Shown: positions 1 through 11,600 of the stretch, in pieces
Layout of the letters: every line of letters begins with the position of its first letter
Numbering within the stretch: the stretch's first letter is position 1
Source: Lamellibrachia columna
Taxonomy: Eukaryota; Annelida; Polychaeta; Sabellida; Siboglinidae
Direction of reading: 5' to 3'
Length of the DNA: 64,000 bases
Assembly (NCBI GenBank): GCA_963662155.1
Contig: OY759263.1
Coordinates: 3,343,071 to 3,407,070, forward strand
The notes under the pieces: model-generated
What the model saw: only the letters and a program-made list of their open reading frames with translations
The model's database searches: none
Told to the model about the DNA's origin: nothing
Position numbers and translations under genes: made by a program

Positions 1-1116
1 CACCATGTAGCCAGACCACAGACTGTGCGGCACCATGTAGCCAGACCACAGACTGTGTGGCACCATGTAGCCAGACCACAGACTGTGCGGCACCATGTAG
101 CCAGACCACAGACTGTGCGGCACCATGTAGCCAGATAAGACTGCGGCACCATGTAGCCAGACAACAGACTGTGCGGCACCATGTAGCCAGACCACAGACT
201 GTGTGGCACCATGTAGCCAGATAAGACTGCGGCACCATGTAGCCAGACCACAGACTGTGCGGCACCATGTAGCCAGACAACAGACTGTGCGGCACCATGT
301 AGCCAGACCACAGACTGTGCGGCACCATGTAGCCAGATAAGACTGCGGCACCATGTAGCCAGACAACAGACTGTGCGGCACCATGTAGCCAGACCACAGA
401 CTGTGCAGCACCATGTAGCCAGACCACAGACTGTGTGGCACCATGTAGCCAGATAAGACTGCGGCACCATGTAGCCAGACCACAGACTGTGCGGCACCAT
501 GTAGCCAGACAACAGACTGTGCGGCACCATGTAGCCAGACCACAGACTGTGCGGCACCATGTAGCCAGATAAGACTGCGGCACCATGTAGCCAGACAACA
601 GACTGTGCGGCACCATGTAGCCACACCACAGACTGTGCGGCACCATGTAGCCAGACAACAAACTGTGCGGCACCATGTAGCCAGACCACAGACTGTGCGG
701 CACCATGTAGCCAGATAAGACTGCGGCACCATGTAGCCAGACAACAGACTGTGCGGCACCATGTAGCCAGACCACAGACTGTGCAGCACCATGTAGCCAG
801 ACAACAGACTGTGCGGCACCATGTAGCCAGACCACAGACTGTGCGGCACCATGTAGCCAGATAAGACTGCGGCACCATGTAGCCAGACAACAGACTGTGC
901 GGCACCATGTAGCCAGACCACAGACTGTGCGGCACCATGTAGCCAGATAAGACTGTGCAGCACCATGTAGCCAGACAACAGACTGTGCAGCACCATGTAG
1001 CCAGATAAGACTGTGCAGCACCATGTAGCCAGATAAGACTGTGCAGCACCATGTAGCCAGATAAGACTGTGCAGCACCATGTAGCCAGACAACAGACTGT
1101 GCGGCACCATGTAGCC
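1..1116. repeat. Minisatellite, 30/26-bp units
   Basis: About 38 head-to-tail units begin CACCATGTAGCCAGA. A 30-bp form (CCACAGACTGTGCGG tail) alternates with a 26-bp form (TAAGACTGCGG tail). The array runs off the left end of the window, so its full length is unknown. Stops in several frames and the variable unit length argue against coding. Confidence 0.97.
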
Positions 1117-1136
1117 CTTGCAACACTTGCTCTGAT

Positions 1137-1597
1137 ACTGGAGTAAGTGCCACAAGGGCCTTGTCTGGGCAGACACTGGAGTAAGTGCCACAAGGGCTTT
1201 GTCTGGGCAGACACTGGAGTAAGTGCCACAAGGGCCTTGTCTGGGCAGACACGAGTAAGTGCCACAAGGGCCTTGTCTGGGCAGACACTGGAGTAAGTGC
1301 CACAAGGGCCTTGTCTGGGCAGACACTGGAGTAAGTGCCACAAGGGCCTTGTCTGGGCAGACACTGGAGTAAATGCCACAAGGCCTTTGTCTGGGCAGAC
1401 ACTGGAGTAAGTGCCACAAGGGCCTTGTCTGGGCAGACACTGGAGTAAATGCCACAAGGCCTTTGTCTGGGCAGACACTGGAGTAAGTGCCACAAGGGCC
1501 TTGTCTGGGCAGACACTGGAGTAAATGCCACAAGGCCTTTGTCTGGGCAGACACTGGAGTAAGTGCCACAAGGGCCTTGTCTGGGCAGACACTGGAG
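1137..1597. repeat. Minisatellite, 38-bp units
   Basis: About twelve copies of a 38-bp unit starting ACTGGAGTAAGTGCCACAAG. Two main variants alternate (AAGTGCC...GGGCC and AAATGCC...GGCCT). It lies about 20 bp from the preceding array with no sequence similarity to it. Confidence 0.96.
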
Positions 1598-2263
1598 CTA
1601 CATCGGCCCACCCAAGCTAGAGATCCTAACTATTGCACCATGTAATAGAATGTCATATATTTGTGTCCACAATTAAAGTTTTTGATCACTAGTCACTGGA
1701 TTTGGCAAGTAAATACTGTACTGCCGTACACGTGTCATACTCGGCCTAATACAACTTGACAACTGGTATCTGGATGGCTCCTTCAGGGACCATCATACAC
1801 CCGTCTCATTGACGTCACACGCCGACCAGCTGTCATTGGAGACGCCCGAAACTAGAAGACGCCCCTGCAGAGGAATCTTTGTTCCGGCTGCTGAATGTAG
1901 TTACACCATCAGACACCAGGTGGAGCCTGTTACCTTTTCCCTGGAGTCCACTTGATTTGCCTAAAACGCAAATATTTTCCTGCAGTGTGGCTTCATGTAA
2001 TTTCTCACTGAAAGATAACTGACATTGTAAACTTGCAACCCCATATACGGTACACTGTGCTAAACTTTCACTTGAAATTTCTTACGAATTGCTCTTTTGC
2101 GCGAATTTATCCCCGAACAAATTTTTAACTTGCAAATGTAATGGGGCAGAATTTTTTTTATAAGGGGCCCGTTGTGATGGTTTGTATGTTTTTTATTTCC
2201 AATTAATGGATATGGGTAAAAATTTCAAAAAGCCGGTACCAGAAATTGCAGCAGTTGAACCAA
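1598..2263. other. No gene recognised
   Basis: Single-copy sequence between arrays. I looked here on the minus strand for the missing C-terminal membrane-anchor exon of ACBD5 (a Trp-Trp-Pro-Phe type start followed by a hydrophobic stretch) and did not find it. Confidence 0.5.
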
Positions 2264-2384
2264 TTTGTTATCTATGTCACTGTAAGCAATGGTGCCTACA
2301 CATTTGTTATCTATGTCACTGTAAGCAATGGTGCCTACACATTTGTTATCTATGTCACTGTAAGCAATGGTGCCTACACATTTG
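2264..2384. repeat. Three 39-bp tandem copies
   Basis: Three near-identical 39-bp copies starting TTTGTTATCTATGTCACTG. The unit is divisible by three and so opens short frames on both strands; these are not supported as genes. Confidence 0.95.
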
Positions 2385-2839
2385 ACGCTGGATGTATGCA
2401 GCGACTTATAATGTTTTTCAAAATTATTACATAGAGGTGTATGGACAGAAAGTAGGAGTAACATAACATATGTATGCTACCTAGATTATTTATAGTGACA
2501 TTGTAGGTATCCATAGACTCAGCTTTAAATAGAAAAGACAAATGGTTGTCTTTTCTCCCCATGCAATGCTACACAGCTAGCCTGTCACAACAAAAACTAC
2601 AGTATTTGTATCAATGCCATAGTATACTTAAGCTCACCGAGACAATATACTCACCTCCTACACCTGCGACGGATGTAGCAGAAAAACAGATGTACGAGGA
2701 AGGGCCAGACTATTGCAAACAGCACTCCTCGACCACTCAAGGCTCGAGCCCACCAAGGACGGCACGGCTGATCAAAATTAAAGACAATATTAGCAAACAC
2801 AGCAAATCAATTATCTGCTACAGAGGGAGCCACTTGGCA

Positions 2840-3410
2840 AGTCCAGATAAAAGACCTATGCACCTATAAGAGTTACCAAAACAACCATTTGCAACAACCA
2901 TTAAGAATATCACACCAGTGATTTATTTGGAAAACGTTGTTGAACACACATCATCTTAATTTCATGGGCCGCGCCATACTGTTAGCTAACCCTATGTCAC
3001 AAGAGTAAAATTCTATATTAGTATGCACCATTCCTATTCTATATTAGTATGCACCTATTCCTATTCTTGCCAATAGGATATGGCTGTGCCATGTGCATCC
3101 ATACACAATTTATGTAGCATATTTTGGCCTTTGTTTACTAAACTAGTCTTCTTTCTGACAAAATAACATGTTTGTTTGAGACTGCATTGGTTCTGTGTAT
3201 GCCGGCCTCCCTTAATACGTCACAAAGTCTAGGTTACCCGATTTTCACGGAACTGCGCATGCGCTTATCAGCTTCTCTGGTAAACATGTCAGTGGTCAGT
3301 CAACTGGAGAAATAACTTTTAGAACATATATTGTGTGTAAACCAGTGGCATGATATTTTAAGTGGTTAGCTTTATTATCTTTTAGGTGCATAGCCCCAAA
3401 ACCATGACTT
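2840..3410 (-). mobile_element. MITE, inverted copy of the 56-kb element
   Basis: The right end reads GTGCATAGCCCCAAAACCATGACTT, the reverse complement of the left terminus of the element at 56.0 kb. The interior shares blocks with that element in reverse order: a ...GGGCCGCGCCATA... block, the CCTATTC/CCAATAGGATATGGC block, TTTGGCCTTTGTTTACTAAACTAGTC and CTAGGTTACCCGATTTTCA. The left terminus is degenerate (GACCTATGCACCTATAAG). No transposase frame is present. It is a nonautonomous DNA transposon relic of about 570 bp; superfamily not assigned. Confidence 0.75.
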
Positions 3411-3540
3411 GTGAGTGCAATAAAAGAGGGCATACTTGTCTTTAAATCATTGAAAGAATTCATTTGACTTTGATCGTTATATCGTGTAACTTGCGAAAAC
3501 GTGAGGAACCTTATGTCATCGTTTATACTTTTGCCCATTT

Positions 3541-3720
3541 TTCACCAAATTTTGACCAGATCCGGTCAAAAATAATTTAATACTTTGTCCAATAATTTCA
3601 CCAATACTAAACAAAATATTTGCACAAATGAGCTAGCAAGTCGTAGTGGATACTATATAGGTTTTTTCTTGCAAAAAGATTCTTAAACAAGACAAGCAAA
3701 ACAAAACAAAAATTAATGTA
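3541..3720 (+). repeat. Interspersed repeat family, copy A (partial)
   Basis: Matches part of the sequence at 52.08-52.26 kb: CAGATCCGGTCAAA, AATTTAA, TTTGTCCAATAATTTCACCAA, ACTAAACA, TAGTGGAT and GATTCTTAA occur in the same order. No coding capacity. See copies B (15.46 kb) and C (51.6 kb). Confidence 0.65.
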
Positions 3721-3934
3721 GGAAGGACCATTAAATTATATCAAAATATGTTGAGTGTTGGTTCTATAATCATTTAAGAGTTTACCCCGATTTTGATGCA
3801 GTGGCCAATCAGCGACTGACAGCAAGTGTACCACATTACCCATTGTAACCTTTATTCAAAACGAGAGTGGCTAGAGTGAAGATGTAAGTTGTGTCTAGAC
3901 AGATCACTCATCTAAATGCACACATACCTTAGTT

Positions 3935-4126
3935 GTGCTGTATTGTGTAGTGTCACCTGTGCTGTATTGTGTAGTGTCACCTGTGCTGTATTGTGTAGTG
4001 TCACCTGTGCTGTATTGTGTAGTGTCACCTGTGCTGTATTGTGTAGTGTCACCTGTGCTGTATTGTGTAGTGTCACCTGTGCTGTATTGTGTAGTGTCAC
4101 CTGTGCTGTATTGTGTAGTGTCACCT
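3935..4126. repeat. Minisatellite, 24-bp units, 8 copies
   Basis: Eight essentially identical 24-bp copies starting GTGCTGTATTGTGTAGTGTC. Because 24 is a multiple of three, short frames stay open on both strands; I treat them as artefacts. It sits about 115 bp beyond the micro-exon of ACBD5, in the last visible intron. Confidence 0.97.
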
Positions 4127-4241
4127 GGCAAATGGGGACAAAACTTGCTCGTATAAACTGGCCTTAATTCTGTATTGTGCTATAAATAGATTGTCCAGTC
4201 ATTGCTCTGATGCAGTAGATTGTCCAGAATTAGCCACTCAC

Positions 4242-4283
4242 CTGTGATTGGCGTCTCCCACTAGAGGTCTCTGTAGTCGTCTC
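4242..4283 (-). CDS. ACBD5: ACBD5 exon 9, 42-nt micro-exon
   Basis: Too short for ORF calling; found from its splice sites. On the minus strand the acceptor TTTTAATTTTGTTCAG and donor CACAG/GTGAGT bracket exactly 14 codons, ETTTETSSGRRQSQ. Exon 8 ends in phase 0, which fits. The Ser/Thr/Gln-rich composition matches the linker that precedes the transmembrane helix in vertebrate ACBD5. The next exon should start with the Trp-Trp-Pro-Phe type anchor; it is not visible between here and base 1. Confidence 0.75.
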
Positions 4284-4452
4284 CTGAACAAAATTAAAAC
4301 AGTGTAAATTACAAAATAACAGTGCGAGACCAGAATCAGTGCAGAGTAGAGATGACGCCCTAAATCAAACAGTCTACAACATCTCAGTAAGCATCCAATT
4401 TACACTGCACCCCTACATGTGTAAAGCAAATAAAGCCAAAACCAACAAACTG

Positions 4453-4522
4453 TATATATATATATATATATATCAATGAAAGAGAAACAAAACACGCACG
4501 CCCACCCGCCCGCCCGCCCGCC

Positions 4523-4570
<48 letters not shown>

Positions 4571-4577
4571 TGCACAC
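4453..4577. repeat. Microsatellites (TA)n and (CGCA)n
   Basis: A short TA run near 4453-4472, then a (CCCG)n tract passing into about 17 copies of CGCA and a short CA tract. It lies in ACBD5 intron 8. Confidence 0.97.
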
Positions 4578-4589
4578 ACACACTGAAAC

Positions 4590-5401
4590 AAGTGATTTCA
4601 GTCCTTCCCCTTCATGCCCAACTTAGTTGATGCCATTATCAACAGCGTAAATAATACGAATGCTTTCATTCGCCAGTAACCAGAGGGGCAGAGTAGCCAA
4701 TCAGAAGTCTTCTCTCTGTCATATCTGAATATTTGTATTCATTGTCATGTCATGATTTCATACAGATAAGTCATGAAACAATAGGGAATGTATTTCAGAG
4801 TGAATATAATCGAAAAATTATCGATCACACAAGATTGTGATTGATTCCTTGGTCAGAAGCATGAACCAATCAATTGTTGACCAAATTGATCAACCAGAAC
4901 AGCACTAGTGTCAACAATCTCCTGCCCAACATGACACCATGTTTCCAATATGTCTTCACGCATCACAGACAGTTTGATATAACCTTTCTTTGGTAGAAAT
5001 GTGTAGTTTGTGTTAATGTGTCCCAACCGTGCACATAGTTTATTGTATGCCTACAGTGAGTATAGGAGAAAAAAAGTCTATATATGACCATGATGTCACA
5101 GTTGGTTCCTGTAATATATGGTGGAAGCACCAAACTCTTTTTTCAAACAGTAGGACTTCACAAATTGTCGCAATTAGGAGACATTTCTACAGATTTAGTG
5201 AAAATGTATAATTTGCATGAGGAAGCAGTAATATTGCAAAATGGTAATGAGCTGTGAAGTCTGTTAATATAATATTGTTTGAAGCACCCACAATGTAGGC
5301 GTGTGCTTCATACTGGACAAGCGGTGGACAATTCTGTGTGGATTCATACAGGCATCAGTAGCTCACGACACCAGTAGGACAGACATAAATTGACAAGTTA
5401 C
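4590..5401. other. Intron 8 of ACBD5, no further feature
   Basis: AT-rich intron sequence. The only open frame (about 60 codons on the plus strand) shows no recognisable domain. Confidence 0.6.
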
Positions 5402-5628
5402 CCATGAGTTGTGTCGTTCAGCCTTGACCTCTAGGGTGTCGACGCGGGCGACCACAGTGTTCATGTCTTGTTGTAGCCTCAATAGTGCCAGGGTGATCTG
5501 TTCATTGACCTCTGACCTGAACTGGTCATGTGACCAGCGGTCATCCCCGCCACCACCAGAGCCGCTGAGACACGGACAGAAGGGGGCGTGTTGGACGGCA
5601 GGAACAGGGCTCTGCTGTTGGGCAGGAC
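5402..5628 (-). CDS. ACBD5: ACBD5 exon 8: Gly-rich hinge and coiled coil
   Basis: Minus-strand acceptor TTGTTTCTCCCCAG opens the exon in the phase left by exon 7, making Gly-Pro-Ala-Gln. It encodes a Pro/Gln-rich stretch, SGSGGGGDDRW, then EVNEQITLALLRLQQDM and a heptad-like segment to AERHNSW. The family has the same order: a glycine-rich patch, then NEQIALVLLRLQEDM-like coiled coil. The donor is TCATGG/GTAACT. The acceptor of this exon is the first unit of the 76-bp array next to it, so over 100 copies of the acceptor lie just upstream in the gene. Confidence 0.92.
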
Positions 5629-8600
5629 CTGGGGAGAAACAAGGTAGCTGTAGTGAGGACTACTGCAGTGGTGGCTCCAGTACTCAACACATTCTCTTAA
5701 GGACCTGGGGAGAAACAAGGTAGCTGTAGTGAGGACTACTGCAGCGGTGGCTCCAGTACTCAACACATTCTCTTAAGGACCTGGGGAGAAACAAGGTAGC
5801 TGTAGTGAGGACTACTGCAGCGGTGGCTCCAGTACTCCACACATTCTCTTAAGGACCTGGGGAGAAACAAGGTAGCTGTAGTGAGGACTACTGCAGTGGT
5901 GACTCCAGTACTCCACACATTCTCTTAAGGACCTGGGGAGAAACAAGGTAGCTGTAGTGAGGACTACTGCAGCGGTGGCTCCAGTACTCAACACATTCTC
6001 TTAAGGACCTGGGGAGAAACAAGGTAGCTGTAGTGAGGACTACTGCAGTGGTGACTCCAGTACTCAACACATTCTCTTAAGGACCTGGGGAGAAACAAGG
6101 TAGCTGTAGTGAGGACTACTGCAGTGGTGACTCCAGTACTCAACACATTCTCTTAAGGACCTGGGGAGAAACAAGTTAGCTGTAGTGAGGACTACTGCAG
6201 TGGTGGCTCCAGTACTCAACACATTCTCTTAAGGACCTGGATAGAAACAAGGTAGCTGTAGTGAGGACTACTGCAGCGGTGGCTCCAGTACTCAACACAT
6301 TCTCTTAAGGACCTGGGGAGAAACAAGGTAGCTGTAGTGAGGACTACTGCAGTGGAGGCTCCAGTACTCCACACATTCTCTTAAGGACCTGGGGAGAAAC
6401 AAGGTAGCTGTAATGAAGACTACTGCAGTGGTGACTCCAGTACTCAACACATTCTCTTAAGGACCTGGGGAGAAACAAGGTAGCTGTAGTGAGGACTACT
6501 GCAGTGGAGGCTCCAGTACTCCACACATTCTCTTAAGGACCTGGGGAGAAACAAGGTAGCTGTAATGAAGACTACTGCAGTGGTGACTCCAGTACTCAAC
6601 ACATTCTCTTAAGGACCTGGGGAGAAACAAGGTAGCTGTAGTTAGGACTACTGCAGTGGTGGCTCCAGTACTCAACACATTCTCTTAAGGACCTGGGGAG
6701 AAACAAGGTAGCTGTAGTGAGGACTACTGCAGCGGTGGCTCCAGTACTCCACACATTCTCTTAAGGACCTGGGGAGAAACAAGGTAGCTGTAGTGAGGAC
6801 TACTGCAGCGGTGGCTCCAGTACTCCACACATTCTCTTAAGGACCTGGGGAGAAACAAGGTAGCTGTAGTGAGGACTACTGCAGCGGTGACTCCAGTACT
6901 CAACACATTCTCTTAAGGACCTGGGGAGAAACAAGGTAGCTGTAGTGAGGACTACTGCAGCGGTGGCTCCAGTACTCCACACATTCTCTTAAGGACCTGG
7001 GGAGAAACAAGGTAGCTGTAGTGAGGACTACTGCAGCGGTGGCTGCAGTACTCCACACATTCTCTTAAGGACCTGGGGAGAAACAAGGTAGCTGTAGTGA
7101 GGACTACTGCAGCGGTGGCTCCAGTACTCAACACATTCTCTTAAGGACCTGGGGAGAAACAAGGTAGCTGTAGTGAGGACTACTGCAGTGGTGACTCCAG
7201 TACTCCACACATTCTCTTAAGGACCTGGGGAGAAACAAGGTAGCTGTAGTGAGGACTACTGCAGTGGTGACTCCAGTACTCCACACATTCTCTTAAGGAC
7301 CTGGGGAGAAACAAGGTAGCTGTAGTGAGGACTACTGCAGCGGTGGCTCCAGTACTCCACACATTCTCTTAAGGACCTGAGGAGAAACAAGGTAGCTGTA
7401 GTGAGGACTACTGCAGTGGTGACTCCAGTACTCCACTCCACACATTCTCTTAAGGACCTGGGGAGAAACAAGGTAGCTGTAGTGAGGACTACTGCAGCGG
7501 TGGCTCCAGTACTCCACACATTCTCTTAAGGACCTGGGGAGAAACAAGGTAGCTGTAGTGAGGACTACTGCAGTGGTGACTCCAGTACTCCACACATTCT
7601 CTTAAGGACCTGGGGAGAAACAAGGTAGTTGTAGTGAGGACTACTGCAGCGGTGGCTCCAGTACTCAACACATTCTCTTAAGGACATGGGGAGAAACAAG
7701 GTAGCTGTAGTGAGGACTACTGCAGTGGTGACTCCAGTACTCAACACATTCTCTTAAGGACCTGGGGAGAAACAAGGTAGCTGTAGTGAGGACTACTGCA
7801 GTGGAGGCTCCAGTACTCCACACATTCTCTTAAGGACCTGGGGAGAAACAAGGTAGCTGTAATGAAGACTACTGCAGTGGTGACTCCAGTACTCAACACA
7901 TTCTCTTAAGGACCTGGGGAGAAACAAGGTAGCTGTAGTTAGGACTACTGCAGTGGTGGCTCCAGTACTCAACACATTCTCTTAAGGACCTGGGGAGAAA
8001 CAAGGTAGCTGTAGTGAGGACTACTGCAGCGGTGGCTCCAGTACTCCACACATTCTCTTAAGGACCTGGGGAGAAACAAGGTAGCTGTAGTGAGGACTAC
8101 TGCAGCGGTGGCTCCAGTACTCCACACATTCTCTTAAGGACCTGGGGAGAAACAAGGTAGCTGTAGTGAGGACTACTGCAGCGGTGACTCCAGTACTCAA
8201 CACATTCTCTTAAGGACCTGGGGAGAAACAAGGTAGCTGTAGTGAGGACTACTGCAGCGGTGGCTCCAGTACTCCACACATTCTCTTAAGGACCTGGGGA
8301 GAAACAAGGTAGCTGTAGTGAGGACTACTGCAGCGGTGGCTCCAGTACTCCACACATTCTCTTAAGGACCTGGGGAGAAACAAGGTAGCTGTAGTGAGGA
8401 CTACTGCAGCGGTGGCTCCAGTACTCAACACATTCTCTTAAGGACCTGGGGAGAAACAAGGTAGCTGTAATGAGGACTACTGCAGTGGTGGCTCCAGTAC
8501 TCAACACATTCTCTTAAGGACCTGGGGAGAAACAAGGTAGCTGTAGTGAGGACTACTGCAGTGGTGACTCCAGTACTCAACACATTCTCTTAAGGACCTG

Positions 8601-11600
8601 GGGAGAAACAAGTTAGCTGTAGTGAGGACTACTGCAGTGGTGGCTCCAGTACTCAACACATTCTCTTAAGGACCTGGGTAGAAACAAGGTAGCTGTAGTG
8701 AGGACTACTGCAGCGGTGGCTCCAGTACTCAACACATTCTCTTAAGGACCTGGGGAGAAACAAGGTAGCTGTAGTGAGGACTACTGCAGTGGAGGCTCCA
8801 GTACTCCACACATTCTCTTAAGGACCTGGGGAGAAACAAGGTAGCTGTAATGAAGACTACTGCAGTGGTGACTCCAGTACTCAACACATTCTCTTAAGGA
8901 CCTGGGGAGAAACAAGGTAGCTGTAGTGAGGACTACTGCAGTGGTGACTCCAGTACTCAACACATTCTCTTAAGGACCTGGGGAGAAACAAGGTAGCTGT
9001 AGTGAGGACTACTGCAGTGGAGGCTCCAGTACTCCACACATTCTCTTAAGGACCTGGGGAGAAACAAGGTAGCTGTAATGAAGACTACTGCAGTGGTGAC
9101 TCCAGTACTCAACACATTCTCTTAAGGACCTGGGGAGAAACAAGGTAGCTGTAGTTAGGACTACTGCAGTGGTGGCTCCAGTACTCAACACATTCTCTTA
9201 AGGACCTGGGGAGAAACAAGGTAGCTGTAGTGAGGACTACTGCAGCGGTGGCTCCAGTACTCCACACATTCTCTTAAGGACCTGGGGAGAAACAAGGTAG
9301 CTGTAGTGAGGACTACTGCAGCGGTGGCTGCAGTACTCCACACATTCTCTTAAGGACCTGGGGAGAAACAAGGTAGCTGTAGTGAGGACTACTGCAGCGG
9401 TGGCTCCAGTACTCAACACATTCTCTTAAGGACCTGGGGAGAAACAAGGTAGCTGTAGTGAGGACTACTGCAGTGGTGACCCAAGTACTCCACACATTCT
9501 CTTAAGGACCTGGGGAGAAACAAGGTAGCTGTAGTGAGGACTACTGCAGTGGTGACTCCAGTACTCCACACATTCTCTTAAGGACCTGGGGAGAAACAAG
9601 GTAGCTGTAGTGAGGACTACTGCAGCGGTGGCTCCAGTACTCCACACATTCTCTTAAGGACCTGGGGAGAAACAAGGTAGCTGTAGTGAGGACTACTGCA
9701 GTGGTGACTCCAGTACTCCACTCCACACATTCTCTTAAGGACCTGGGGAGAAACAAGGTAGCTGTAGTGAGGACTACTGCAGCGGTGGCTCCAGTACTCC
9801 ACACATTCTCTTAAGGACCTGGGGAGAAACAAGGTAGCTGTAGTGAGGACTACTGCAGTGGTGACTCCAGTACTCCACACATTCTCTTAAGGACCTGGGG
9901 AGAAACAAGGTAGCTGTAGTGAGGACTACTGCAGCGGTGGCTCCAGTACTCAACACATTCTCTTAAGGACATGGGGAGAAACAAGGTAGCTGTAGTGAGG
10001 ACTACTGCAGTGGTGACTCCAGTACTCAACACATTCTCTTAAGGACCTGGGGAGAAACAAGGTAGCTGTAGTGAGGACTACTGCAGTGGAGGCTCCAGTA
10101 CTCCACACATTCTCTTAAGGACCTGGGGAGAAACAAGGTAGCTGTAATGAAGACTACTGCAGTGGTGACTCCAGTACTCAACACATTCTCTTAAGGACCT
10201 GGGGAGAAACAAGGTAGCTGTAGTGAGGACTACTGCAGCGGTGGCTCCAGTACTCCACACATTCTCTTAAGGACCTGGGGAGAAACAAGGTAGCTGTAGT
10301 GAGGACTACTGCAGCGGTGACTCCAGTACTCAACACATTCTCTTAAGGACCTGGGGAGAAACAAGGTAGCTGTAGTGAGGACTACTGCAGCGGTGGCTCC
10401 AGTACTCCACACATTCTCTTAAGGACCTGGGGAGAAACAAGGTAGCTGTAGTGAGGACTACTGCAGCGGTGGCTCCAGTACTCCACACATTCTCTTAAGG
10501 ACCTGGGGAGAAACAAGGTAGCTGTAGTGAGGACTACTGCAGCGGTGGCTCCAGTACTCAACACATTCTCTTAAGGACCTGGGGAGAAACAAGGTAGCTG
10601 TAATGAGGACTACTGCAGTGGTGGCTCCAGTACTCAACACATTCTCTTAAGGACCTGGGGAGAAACAAGGTAGCTGTAATGAGGACTACTGCAGTGGTGG
10701 CTCCAGTACTCAACACATTCTCTTAAGGACCTGGGGAGAAACAAGGTAGCTGTAATGAAGACTACTGCAGTGGTGGCTCCAGTACTCAACACATTCTCTT
10801 AAGGACCTGGGGAGAAACAAGGTAGCTGTAGTGAGGACTACTGCAGTGGTGGCTCCAGTACTCAACACATTTTCTTAAGGACCTGGGGAGAAACAAGGTA
10901 GCTGTAGTGAGGACTACTGCAGTGGTGGCTCCAGTACTCAACACATTCTCTTAAGGACCTGGGGAGAAACAAGGTAGCTGTAGTGAGGACTACTGCAGCG
11001 GTGGCTCCAGTACTCAACACATTCTCTTAAGGACCTGGGGAGAAACAAGGTAGCTGTAGTGAGGACTACTGCAGCGGTGACTCCAGTACTCAACACATTC
11101 TCTTAAGGACCTGGGGAGAAACAAGGTAGCTGTAGTGAGGACTACTGCAGTGGTGACTCCAGTACTCCACACATTCTCTTAAGGACCTGGGGAGAAACAA
11201 GGTAGCTGTAGTGAAGACTACTGCAGCGGTGACTCCAGTACTCAACACATTCTCTTAAGGACCTGGGGAGAAACAAGGTAGCTGTAGTGAGGACTACTGC
11301 AGTGGTGACTCCAGTACTCAACACATTCTCTTAAGGACCTGGGGAGAAACAAGGTAGCTGTAGTGAGGACTACTGCAGTGGTGGCTCCAGTACTCCACAC
11401 ATTCTCTTAAGTACCTGGGGAGAAACAAGGTAGCTGTAGTGAAGACTACTGCAGTGGTGGCTCCAGTACTCAACACATTCTCTTAAGGACCTGGGGAGAA
11501 ACAAGGTAGCTGTAGTGAGGACTACTGCAGCGGTGGCTCCAGTACTCCACACATTCTCTTAAGGACCTGGGGAGAAACAAGGTAGCTGTAGTGAAGACTA

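Noticed and set aside
2546..2869. 107-codon plus-strand frame
   Set aside because: No recognisable domain, no splice context, and the end overlaps the MITE copy.
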